From positions 1-7,417 of the forward strand of contig CAZWUO010000188.1 of NCBI GenBank assembly GCA_964636675.1: a stretch of DNA of 7,417 nt, given 5' to 3'. Source of the DNA: JALUUH01 sp964636675 (GTDB taxonomy: Bacteria > Pseudomonadota > Gammaproteobacteria > S012-40). Within the stretch, counting starts at the first letter, position 1. Every line of letters starts with the position of its first letter. Of the stretch, positions 1 to 6,373 are shown one piece after another. The notes under the pieces are model-generated. The model ran no database searches and was not told the origin of the DNA. It saw only the letters and a list, made by a program, of their open reading frames with translations. The position numbers and the translations under genes were made by a program.

Positions 1-1014
1 CTCGATATTATTCCCGATGACATCACTGCCTGGACGGAGCGCGGTATTGTATTGTCTACAGGTGCTACCGGATCCTGGGATGAAAAAAAAAGCACAGCAA
101 GACCCATCGGTGTTTATAAAAAGAACGGCACCTATTATCTACATTATCTGGCAGGCTTCGAGGGTTGCTGGAATGCAGATGATGATGTAAACCATCAGTC
201 GGTTGGACTTGCAACCAGTACCGACGGAATCAATTTTACAAAATACGCTGGGAACCCCGTGCTCAAACCCCATGATTTTGTCCCCGTAAACTCGCACGAA
301 GAAGGCATACGCACCGCATCCATTCGATACATGCCTCACATGGGAAAATGGCTTGCCTACCTAGGCGTTGAATCACCAGGCGGTACAGATAGCTGTCCCT
401 TCATGGGCTCCACTGCACAATGCAGCTGCAATGTTCCGGTAGACGCTTCAATATTCGCCGCCACTTCAGTGGATGGTAAAACCTGGACGATAGAAGGTTT
501 GGTGAATGGCGTATACAACAGCCAGGAAAATTATATCGACGATTTTCAGTACCGGGATGGGCAATACTACGTTTGGAGCCACCGGGCACAAGGCGGACAA
601 ACGCATAATATTTCAAAAGGCCCCGACTTCATGAATCTGACCCCAATGGGGGAGATTCCTGAACTTTGCTGGGGCTGGAGTGAATTGCACACCTTTTTGC
701 ACGATGATGGAAATACAGTAACCGCCATCTATGATCCACATGGTGGCTGCGCAGCCATGGATAATAAACTCTATTTTTCAACGACTGCACTGAATAATTT
801 AAACACGGTTTTTAATGAACGTGTCGTACACAGCTATGGACAAAAAGCCAACTTCATCTACAAAGATATTGCGAGCGGGTTGTGGCGCTGGTACTACAAC
901 GTAGTGTCTGGCGCTAATGCTGGCACCATTCAACTACGCACACATCCGATAGGAACCATCGGCAACATTGCACCAAGCTCTCCTACAGGAGATACATTAC
1001 AAATTAAAAAATAG
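1..1014 (+). CDS. Beta-propeller glycosidase, GH43/GH32-clan-like (5' end missing)
   Basis: The frame is open from base 1 to the TAG at 1012-1014, giving 337 visible residues. The true start lies before the window, and the in-frame TTG at 52 has no reason to be the start. The pattern is that of five-bladed propeller glycosidases (GH43/32/68/117/130-like). Blade-type segments recur: a strand with GVYKKNGTYYLHYLAG (visible residues 37-52), then GLATSTDGINF (69-79) and FAATSVDGKTW (about 152-162), the usual 'S.DG..F/W' turn of these proteins. A SELH segment near residues 227-230 and acidic residues around SWDEK (25-29) are candidate active-site positions, but I cannot assign them firmly. Six cysteines (about 56, 132, 141, 143, 223, 250) suggest disulfides and an extracytoplasmic location; a signal peptide would be in the missing part. 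The next gene starts 49 bp downstream, so the two are probably one operon. The substrate is unknown. Fold assignment is fairly sure; exact family is not. Confidence 0.7.
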   Translation, partial: LDIIPDDITAWTERGIVLSTGATGSWDEKKSTARPIGVYKKNGTYYLHYLAGFEGCWNADDDVNHQSVGLATSTDGINFTKYAGNPVLKPHDFVPVNSHEEGIRTASIRYMPHMGKWLAYLGVESPGGTDSCPFMGSTAQCSCNVPVDASIFAATSVDGKTWTIEGLVNGVYNSQENYIDDFQYRDGQYYVWSHRAQGGQTHNISKGPDFMNLTPMGEIPELCWGWSELHTFLHDDGNTVTAIYDPHGGCAAMDNKLYFSTTALNNLNTVFNERVVHSYGQKANFIYKDIASGLWRWYYNVVSGANAGTIQLRTHPIGTIGNIAPSSPTGDTLQIKK

Positions 1015-1063
1015 CGACTCCCTGTTGATGCACGACATCTGCTAAAAAATAGAGGACCACAAA

Positions 1064-2704
1064 ATGCGTAAACAATCCATGACCCTAAAGCACCTTGGCT
1101 ATTTTCTGTCTGCAGTAACAATAATCGCGTTGCCTGCTTTTTCAAAAGCGACGCATGCTTCTAGCGATTTTGATCGCTCAGGCACCCTGTGGGCACCCTA
1201 TATTGAATGGACGCTGGATAACGAGAGTTACGAAGGCAACCCTTTTGATCTGGTGGCAACCGCGACATTTGTCTATGCTAACGAAGCAGGGTCTGCCCCT
1301 GAAACGCGTACGACAGAAATGTTTTACGCAGGCGGAACGAGCTGGAAGTTTCGTTTTACTGGCACCCGTACCGGCACATGGAATTTTACGACATCAAGCA
1401 GCGATGCTGATCTTGGGAAAAAAACCGGAAAGATAACGATTAGTCCAAATACCAACCCGGGTATTAAAGGCTTCCTGAGGACGTCAGGCAATAAATTCAC
1501 GCGGCAAATTGGCGAAAACGGTGAGCTGGAGGTTTTCCTCTTTAATGTACACCAAAGTAGCAAAGCAGATGATATCGATGCTTTGGCACTGTTTAAGAAT
1601 CCTGATCCTTTATCTGCTATTGACCGTGTTATTAATGATGTAAAAAAGAACGGAGGAACCGTGTTATTTCCCCAGTCACCCAGAAACCGGTTCTTTGATA
1701 TTAACGCAGAAAAGTGGAATCAACATAGCAGCAAAAACCCGGATATGAACACATTTGTACAATTAGAGAAGGTGATCACTCGGGTTCATTCACAAGGTTT
1801 GCATTTTCACTTTTGGGCATGGGGTGACGAGGAACGCCAGGAAACGCCTATCGGCGTATGTCATACCAACCACGTCAACCTGCCTCATTGCACAAACGGT
1901 ATCAATGGCGTCGCTGACAAACGGCTGCAAAGATATATTGCTGCTCGACTTGGCCCATTACCCGGCTGGACGATGGGTTACGGATTTGATTTACAGGAAT
2001 GGGTTAGCGAAGCCCAGACGGGAGAATGGGCAAAATATCTACATCAACATTTTGGCTGGCAACATTTGCTCTGGGCTCGTGGACGAACTCATAGCGAATT
2101 GGATGTTCTCTCATATAGTGGCTTTGGTAATTATGGTTACACTGATGCAACAAACAAACTGGACAGTGATTTAACACGTCCTCATTTATATGGGGAACGT
2201 TTTTTATATTTAAGAGAAGACTACTGGGGTATGGATGGAACGCGTCAAAAAAGATGGCAATATGCCATGGCGGGTGGAATGGGTTCGTGGTGGGGCTGGT
2301 ATTGGTTTCCACCTCGTGAGCTTCCCAATCCTGAACAAATGCGAACTCACAAATCATTTTGGGATAACAGATATCTTTTTGACATGCTAAGAGCCAATGA
2401 GTTAACCGATGGATATGCGCTCAAAACACTCTCAAGCTCTCATTACATTTTTTACAAAGAAAACACGTCTAGCATCAGTATGAACTTGTCAGGAATGAAT
2501 GGTGCTCAATCCGCCGTTGCTATCGACACTAAAAAGGAATACGCCGAAATCAATATTGGCCCATTCACGCCAGGGGATGGACAAGTCTGGAACGCACCAC
2601 ATCCCTCAGACTGGGCTATTGCAATAGGCATATTTGCCGGATCATTACCACCACCATTGCCATCAGCACCCTCAAACGAAACAATGATAATTAACAATCA
2701 ATAA
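1064..2704 (+). CDS. Exported DUF5060-type glycoside hydrolase
   Basis: A 546-residue protein. The ATG at 1064 is preceded by AGAGGA (1051-1056) at 7 nt spacing. Residues 1-32 form a Sec signal peptide: basic start MRKQ, hydrophobic stretch at about 11-25, cleavage expected after THA (30-32). Residues about 34-128 resemble the DUF5060 beta-sandwich that precedes many TIM-barrel glycosidases (WTLDNESYEGNPF, then W94-K-F-R-F and GTWNF at 104-108). From about 140 to 440 there is a probable (beta/alpha)8 barrel, with LHFHFWAWGDE (246-256), GYGFDLQEW (305-313) and HLYGERFLYLRED (374-386). E312 is a candidate acid/base, and E378 or E385 a candidate nucleophile; these are inferences from position. 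Residues about 446-527 are beta-rich, like the C-terminal domain often fused to DUF4038/DUF5060 enzymes. The protein ends in a proline-rich tail (529-537) with no domain after it. It probably works with the upstream propeller glycosidase on a plant or algal polysaccharide. Substrate not determinable here. Confidence 0.78.
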   Translation: MRKQSMTLKHLGYFLSAVTIIALPAFSKATHASSDFDRSGTLWAPYIEWTLDNESYEGNPFDLVATATFVYANEAGSAPETRTTEMFYAGGTSWKFRFTGTRTGTWNFTTSSSDADLGKKTGKITISPNTNPGIKGFLRTSGNKFTRQIGENGELEVFLFNVHQSSKADDIDALALFKNPDPLSAIDRVINDVKKNGGTVLFPQSPRNRFFDINAEKWNQHSSKNPDMNTFVQLEKVITRVHSQGLHFHFWAWGDEERQETPIGVCHTNHVNLPHCTNGINGVADKRLQRYIAARLGPLPGWTMGYGFDLQEWVSEAQTGEWAKYLHQHFGWQHLLWARGRTHSELDVLSYSGFGNYGYTDATNKLDSDLTRPHLYGERFLYLREDYWGMDGTRQKRWQYAMAGGMGSWWGWYWFPPRELPNPEQMRTHKSFWDNRYLFDMLRANELTDGYALKTLSSSHYIFYKENTSSISMNLSGMNGAQSAVAIDTKKEYAEINIGPFTPGDGQVWNAPHPSDWAIAIGIFAGSLPPPLPSAPSNETMIINNQ

Positions 2705-2732
2705 ACTAATGCATAAATTTTTACGCGTTAGT
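2705..2732 (+). terminator. Weak hairpin after the glycosidase pair
   Basis: Directly after the stop codon, ACTAATGC (2705-2712) can pair with GCGTTAGT (2725-2732), giving 8 bp with one U-G pair around a 12-nt loop. No U-tract follows, so this is not a standard Rho-independent terminator; it may protect the 3' end or have no function. The rest of the gap up to about 2935 shows no gene and no other structure I would defend. Confidence 0.3.
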
Positions 2733-2938
2733 GCGCTCATCCTCTGGGTGAATTCGAAAAACAAGCTCATTCGTTTTCTCATCCATCGCTTAACGATGCC
2801 TCATAGCGGTTAACTGCGGATTCTAGGATTATACGGTCACGGTAAAAGTAGCCCGCTGGGAATCATTGCACTAGCCAACATCCTGCTCAACTTATAAACC
2901 CTCCTTATCCTTTTGATATATTTAACAATTATTGTCTT

Positions 2939-2967
2939 TTGACAAATGCATGACTTGTAGTCATAAT
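2939..2967 (+). promoter_or_regulatory. Sigma70 promoter of the tetR-serine hydrolase pair
   Basis: The -35 element is TTGACA (2939-2944), a perfect match, and the -10 element is CATAAT (2962-2967), five of six. The spacer is exactly 17 bp. It lies 29 bp before the TetR start codon, giving a short leader with the GGAG Shine-Dalgarno at 2988-2991. By sequence alone it is the best promoter in the window and should be strong unless repressed. Confidence 0.75.
2950..2964 (+). promoter_or_regulatory. Palindromic operator, probably bound by the adjacent TetR protein
   Basis: ATGACT-TGT-AGTCAT is a perfect 6-bp inverted repeat with a 3-nt centre. It fills the second half of the promoter spacer and covers the first three bases of the -10 element, where a bound repressor would block RNA polymerase. 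A further AAGTCAT (2976-2982), with an imperfect opposing GTGAC (2968-2972), lies just downstream and may form a second, weaker site. TetR-family repressors commonly autoregulate through palindromes in their own promoter; that this TetR binds here is inferred from position and symmetry. Confidence 0.6.
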
Positions 2968-2996
2968 GTGACCATAAGTCATTAAATGGAGCAAGC

Positions 2997-3629
2997 ATGA
3001 GTCCTCGCCAACGAAAAGCGCACCAGTTTCAACTCCGGGAAGAAGAGATCGTCACCGCAGCTATTACACTGTTTAGGAAATATGATCTTGCTAGTGTCAC
3101 GATTGAGCAAATTGCGCTGCGTGCGGATATCGGTAAAGGAACCGTTTACAAACACTTCAAAAGCAAAGATGAAATTTATGTACACATACTTATTGATTTA
3201 AATCGCACGATGCGCGCAGAAATTACGAACATAGATGCCAACTTAAATTTTCGCAGCCGCCTAGATCGCATCATTGAGACTATTTGGCGCCACAACATGC
3301 GTGATTCTAAATTTTTACAGCAGCTTAATCAGTACTTGATGTCCGGCGATTTTCGTAAAAACCTCGGTGAAAAACTACTGCAAGAATTTGATGCTTTACA
3401 GCGTGAAGATACTCATTTTTACACTCAGTTATTGGCGGATGCACAAACACGAGGGGGAATTATTGAGCAACCCTTGGATACACTTCTATTTTGTGTAACT
3501 GCTGCGATTGACGGTGCCATTCTGATTTATTGGCAGATGGAATCTCGTAGCGAAATAACTGAAAAGGATAGCCAAAAATTCTTAAAAGCATTGCAAAATT
3601 TTGTCTATCGAGCACTTTGCGATGAATGA
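2997..3629 (+). CDS. TetR/AcrR-family transcriptional repressor
   Basis: A 210-residue protein, normal length for the family. The ATG at 2997 has GGAG (2988-2991) at 5 nt spacing. Residues about 13-60 form the TetR DNA-binding domain: a first helix around EEEIVTAAITLF, then the helix-turn-helix VTIEQIALRADIGKGTVYKHF (about 34-54) and the typical K-D-E start of helix 4 (57-59). Residues about 61-210 are the helical ligand-binding and dimerisation domain, which diverges too much between families to predict a ligand. It probably represses its own promoter through the palindrome at 2950-2964 and also controls the serine hydrolase gene 95 bp downstream, which has no convincing promoter of its own. 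The hydrolase substrate or product may be the inducer; this is inference from gene order. Confidence 0.9.
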   Translation: MSPRQRKAHQFQLREEEIVTAAITLFRKYDLASVTIEQIALRADIGKGTVYKHFKSKDEIYVHILIDLNRTMRAEITNIDANLNFRSRLDRIIETIWRHNMRDSKFLQQLNQYLMSGDFRKNLGEKLLQEFDALQREDTHFYTQLLADAQTRGGIIEQPLDTLLFCVTAAIDGAILIYWQMESRSEITEKDSQKFLKALQNFVYRALCDE

Positions 3630-3711
3630 ACATCAACTATGAATATCAATCCCGCGCACATCGTTGAGCTTATTAAAAAATATTGTTTCATTGTCATTTT
3701 TTTTGTTGTAT

Positions 3712-3717
3712 AGGAGG
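3712..3717 (+). promoter_or_regulatory. Shine-Dalgarno site fixing the serine hydrolase start
   Basis: AGGAGG, a full match to the anti-Shine-Dalgarno sequence, lies 7 nt before the ATG at 3725. This argues against the in-frame TTG at 3683, which would place the site inside the coding sequence. Confidence 0.85.
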
Positions 3718-3724
3718 TTGCGCC

Positions 3725-5437
3725 ATGAATATACCCACTAAATCATACCTCCCCAAATCAAACCTCGATGCGCGTTATACCAGCATGCAAACTAATATAA
3801 TTGAACAAATAAAACGTGGCATGAAAAAACACAAGGTCACTGGAATGAGCATTGGCTTAGTAGATAGTGGCGAACTGGTTTGGGCTCAAGGTTTTGGTTA
3901 TGCCGACAAAAAAAGTCAACGCTTAGCGGATGAACGAACTATTTACAAGCTAGGATCGATCACCAAGGTCTTCACCGGCACCGCAATAATGCAATTGCTC
4001 GAGCAAGGAAAATTAGATATCGATGCACCCATACAAACCTATATCCCCGAGTTAAAAATTCAATACCATATCCCTACTGATAAACCGATTACCCTACGCC
4101 GTATTATGTCCCATACTTCCGGATTGCCAGGCGATGCATTAAGCGGGATGTTCACTCAAAATCCTCAATCTTTTCATGCAGCAATCGGCTACTTAAATAG
4201 CGTGCACGCTGCTTATGCGCCCGATACGATTGTCGCGTACTCCAATCTTGCCACTGATTTATTAGGTATTGTTATCGAACGCGCGAGTGGTGAGTCTTAT
4301 GCTAATTATATACAAAATGAAATTCTAGTCCCAGCGGGCATGGTTCATTCTTCAGTAGAGGACTCACGTATTAATAAACAACAATTATCACAATCATATC
4401 GTAACAACAAATACTATGAAGAATATCCGCTGCGTAGCTTACCTGCGGGCAATTTGCAAAGCAGCGTGCTCGAACTATCTCGCTTTGTGAGCATCGCCTT
4501 AGCTCAGGGAAAACCACTCATATCAGCGGCGACTTTTTCTGCGATGACTTCGATTCAGACGGAGCATGTTCAATATCCGTCTGATATGAACTTTGGGCTG
4601 AGTTGGCTGGTAACCCAGCCCAGTCTAGATTACCTAGGCCCGATGATCAGTCACAATGGTGGCACCATTAATTTTACAAGCACCATGTTTATATTGCCTC
4701 GATACCAGCTCGGCGTTGTTATCCTCTCTAACTCCTCTGGCAGCATTGGATTCATCGAAAAAACTGCAAGAGATATTCTGCAAGCAGCCGCTCTGGAGAA
4801 ACATAACATCACACCACCCGAAAAACCGCTACCCGCAGAAATAATAGAAATCCCTGAAGCCGTTATTGCAAACACTATTGGTCATTACGCCACTGCTATG
4901 GGACCCGTGGTTGTAGAGAAAAAGAGCAAGGGTTTAGTGGCACGGGTATCCGGCAAAACCATTAACCTGAAATATCACAAGGATGGCTGGCTTTCGTTAC
5001 ACTATAAACTCTTCGGACTCATTCCTATACCCATAAAAGAACTCAATAAATTGAGCATTCAGACTGCCAATATCGCGGGTAATAAAGTATTGCTTGCGCG
5101 AGACCAGGGCTTTACTTTTATCGGTGGCCAAGCTTTTTATCCCAAACCACTAGATACACTCTGGCAGTCACGGCTTGGTGATTACACAATAGAATATCCT
5201 AAAGGTGACTACCCATGGATGGAGGATATATCACTCATACAGCAAGATGGGTTTCTCATTCTAAATTCGAAAATAGACAAAAAACATAACGCTTCTTTAA
5301 TACTTCGGCCTATTGACAATAATATGGCGATTATCCAAGGACTTGGCCGCGGCTTACAGGAAACGATATACGCCACGGGTGAAAGCGCTGAAACCGTATT
5401 GACATACATGGGTTATCGGATAAAAAAACGCAAATAA
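3725..5437 (+). CDS. Serine hydrolase, class C beta-lactamase/esterase-like (family S12)
   Basis: A 570-residue protein from the ATG at 3725, chosen for its perfect AGGAGG. The penicillin-binding-protein-like fold is shown by all three active-site motifs in order: S78-I-T-K81 (SxxK, with the nucleophilic serine and general-base lysine), Y172-S-N174 (YxN) and H310-N-G-G313 in the place of KTG. HxG in this place is usual in esterases and peptidases of this family rather than in true class C beta-lactamases. The catalytic domain spans about 25-355. Residues about 380-570 are a beta-rich extension, apparently two similar modules beginning near IGHYAT (385-390) and LGDYTI (484-489), like the C-terminal lipocalin-like domains of many S12 hydrolases. 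No signal peptide is visible from this start, so the enzyme may be cytoplasmic. It follows the TetR gene by 95 bp and is probably its target. Likely activity is ester, amide or D-peptide hydrolysis; substrate unknown. Drug resistance should not be assumed. Confidence 0.88.
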   Translation: MNIPTKSYLPKSNLDARYTSMQTNIIEQIKRGMKKHKVTGMSIGLVDSGELVWAQGFGYADKKSQRLADERTIYKLGSITKVFTGTAIMQLLEQGKLDIDAPIQTYIPELKIQYHIPTDKPITLRRIMSHTSGLPGDALSGMFTQNPQSFHAAIGYLNSVHAAYAPDTIVAYSNLATDLLGIVIERASGESYANYIQNEILVPAGMVHSSVEDSRINKQQLSQSYRNNKYYEEYPLRSLPAGNLQSSVLELSRFVSIALAQGKPLISAATFSAMTSIQTEHVQYPSDMNFGLSWLVTQPSLDYLGPMISHNGGTINFTSTMFILPRYQLGVVILSNSSGSIGFIEKTARDILQAAALEKHNITPPEKPLPAEIIEIPEAVIANTIGHYATAMGPVVVEKKSKGLVARVSGKTINLKYHKDGWLSLHYKLFGLIPIPIKELNKLSIQTANIAGNKVLLARDQGFTFIGGQAFYPKPLDTLWQSRLGDYTIEYPKGDYPWMEDISLIQQDGFLILNSKIDKKHNASLILRPIDNNMAIIQGLGRGLQETIYATGESAETVLTYMGYRIKKRK

Positions 5438-5504
5438 AACCAAGAATGGACACGGAATAACTTGCGCACTAAATCCAGCCCTGCGCCTCATCATCTACAG
5501 GGCA

Positions 5505-5538
5505 GCCCCGGAAATAGGTATAAATCTATTTCCGGGGC
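5505..5538. terminator. Perfect 13-bp hairpin between convergent genes
   Basis: GCCCCGGAAATAG (5505-5517) is the exact reverse complement of CTATTTCCGGGGC (5526-5538), with 8 nt between; G5518-T5525 and T5519-A5524 can extend it to a 4-nt loop. It lies between the convergent serine hydrolase and small secreted protein genes. Neither side has a clear T-run, so it is not a textbook Rho-independent terminator, but its place suggests bidirectional termination or 3'-end protection. A smaller hairpin, GCCCTG/CAGGGC (5478-5483 and 5498-5503), stands next to it. Confidence 0.6.
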
Positions 5539-5559
5539 GCGCTATAAAACCTAATGGGA

Positions 5560-5952
5560 TTACCAAGCATATCTTTTTAATATACGCTTATCCGAAGACG
5601 AAGGTTTGTGATTCAACCCATGAACAATTTTTGCTAAATCACGTGCAGGTTGCGACACAGAGTCATCAGACATTAGCGTTGAAAGTTTTTTCTTGTCAGC
5701 TGAAGAAGCATTATGCTGCAAATTGAGGATGGCTGAAGCAATCGTCTTTTCGGCAGTAGATGCATCTGAGCCACCGATGATTTTATTTAACTTGGCTTTG
5801 CCGTCATCGTCAGGGAAATGATTTAAAAATTTCAATATTGTCGCCATTGTTCTTACCGGCTCACTCGCACCGGATCCACTAGATGCAAATCCTTGCTGGG
5901 TGAACATCAACAATACAAATGAGATACCTAAAATTAAGCTACGTTTAGTCAT
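5560..5952 (-). CDS. Small secreted protein with three 35-residue repeats
   Basis: A 130-residue protein of no family I recognise. The ATG (5950-5952) has an AGAGAGGA Shine-Dalgarno (5958-5965, minus strand) at 5 nt spacing. Residues 1-23 are a clear Sec signal peptide: MTKR, a hydrophobic core LILGISFVLLMF, cleavage after GFA. The mature part of about 107 residues is three helical repeats with an exact 35-residue period, starting near M36, I71 and L106. Conserved positions include A37/A72/A107, L43/L78/L113, H45/H80/H115, K52/K87/K122 and L55/L90/L125. N44/Q79/N114 and P47/A82/P117 are similar. Each unit looks like helix, 'NHxPSSxDK' turn, helix. The mature protein has no cysteine and should be periplasmic or extracellular. 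It may be a small alpha-solenoid that binds another protein, but no function can be assigned. Its closest candidate promoter is at 6001-6032. Confidence 0.75.
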   Translation of the reverse strand: MTKRSLILGISFVLLMFTQQGFASSGSGASEPVRTMATILKFLNHFPDDDGKAKLNKIIGGSDASTAEKTIASAILNLQHNASSADKKKLSTLMSDDSVSQPARDLAKIVHGLNHKPSSSDKRILKRYAW

Positions 5953-6000
5953 TAATATCCTCTCTTAAAACATGGTTTATGGGTGAGCTATACTACCTCT

Positions 6001-6032
6001 AACATAGTTCGCTAGAAATACAAATTTGTCAA
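6001..6032 (-). promoter_or_regulatory. Candidate promoter of the small secreted protein
   Basis: On the minus strand there is a perfect -35 TTGACA (6027-6032). Possible -10 elements are AACTAT (6004-6009, 17-bp spacer, three of six matches) or TATGTT (6001-6006, four of six but a 20-bp spacer). Neither is good, so the call rests on the -35 and on its place about 75 bp before the start codon. Confidence 0.3.
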
Positions 6033-6095
6033 ATAACGACTTCTATTCGTCACACAGACACCGGTAAAGACCTTCTAACTTATGTGAAATATTTC

Positions 6096-6115
6096 ATTAC
6101 TACACTCTTAGTAAT
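6096..6115. repeat. Inverted repeat ATTACTA/TAGTAAT
   Basis: A perfect 7-bp inverted repeat (6096-6102 and 6109-6115) with a 6-nt centre, about 145 bp before the small secreted protein gene. It could be a regulator site, but in AT-rich DNA a repeat of this size may arise by chance. Confidence 0.35.
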
Positions 6116-6373
6116 ATAGTAAATAGCTCATAATGATAATTGCAAAGGCCTTACCAAGTGATAGCAAATTAATTGTCTATCGGATTAGAATGGGCAAAAC
6201 CCTTATCCGAGCTACAAAAAATTTCAATAATATCGATAAATAATACCGCAACACTCTCGTTATAAATATTTATCCAGCACCCTTCTTGTATTGCAATGAC
6301 GACATTTTCTATAGATGATGAACTTATTTATTTTTTTGCACCCAAGATGCTTTAGGTATAGGTTGAAGCTGTA

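Larger units (their letters stand above)
5953..6373. other. AT-rich spacer of 421 bp without a convincing gene
   Basis: This stretch separates two minus-strand genes. I see no open frame with a start, ribosome binding site and plausible protein. It holds the upstream region of the small secreted protein, including a perfect TTGACA on the minus strand (6027-6032), a 7-bp inverted repeat (6096-6115) and a CATAATGATAAT stretch (6129-6140) that weakly resembles part of a Fur box. It is noticeably richer in A and T than the genes on the left of the window. Confidence 0.5.

Noticed and set aside
52..54. TTG at 52 as the true start of the propeller glycosidase
   Set aside because: The frame is open to base 1 with propeller-like sequence before it, so the gene starts outside the window.
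2004..2357. Long minus-strand open frame inside the DUF5060 glycosidase gene
   Set aside because: It overlaps a well-supported gene wholly, has no signal of its own and reads as an antisense shadow.
2795..2820. GCTTAAC and GTTAACT resembling attC core sites of integrons
   Set aside because: Only the first copy fits the core consensus, the two are far too close together, and no integrase or gene cassette structure is present.
3683..3724. TTG at 3683 as the start of the serine hydrolase
   Set aside because: A perfect AGGAGG lies 7 nt before the ATG at 3725 and would be inside the coding sequence; the extra 14 residues have no basic start and do not form a proper signal peptide.
6129..6147. 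Fur-box-like sequence CATAATGATAAT
   Set aside because: It matches the first part of the 19-bp Fur consensus well but almost none of the last third, lies in AT-rich DNA and is about 180 bp before the nearest start codon.
6170..6335. Open minus-strand frame of about 50 codons after the PNPOx-like gene, considered as its frameshifted end
   Set aside because: It has no similarity to the family's C-terminal motifs, and the gene's own last 20 residues already match the family C-terminus.
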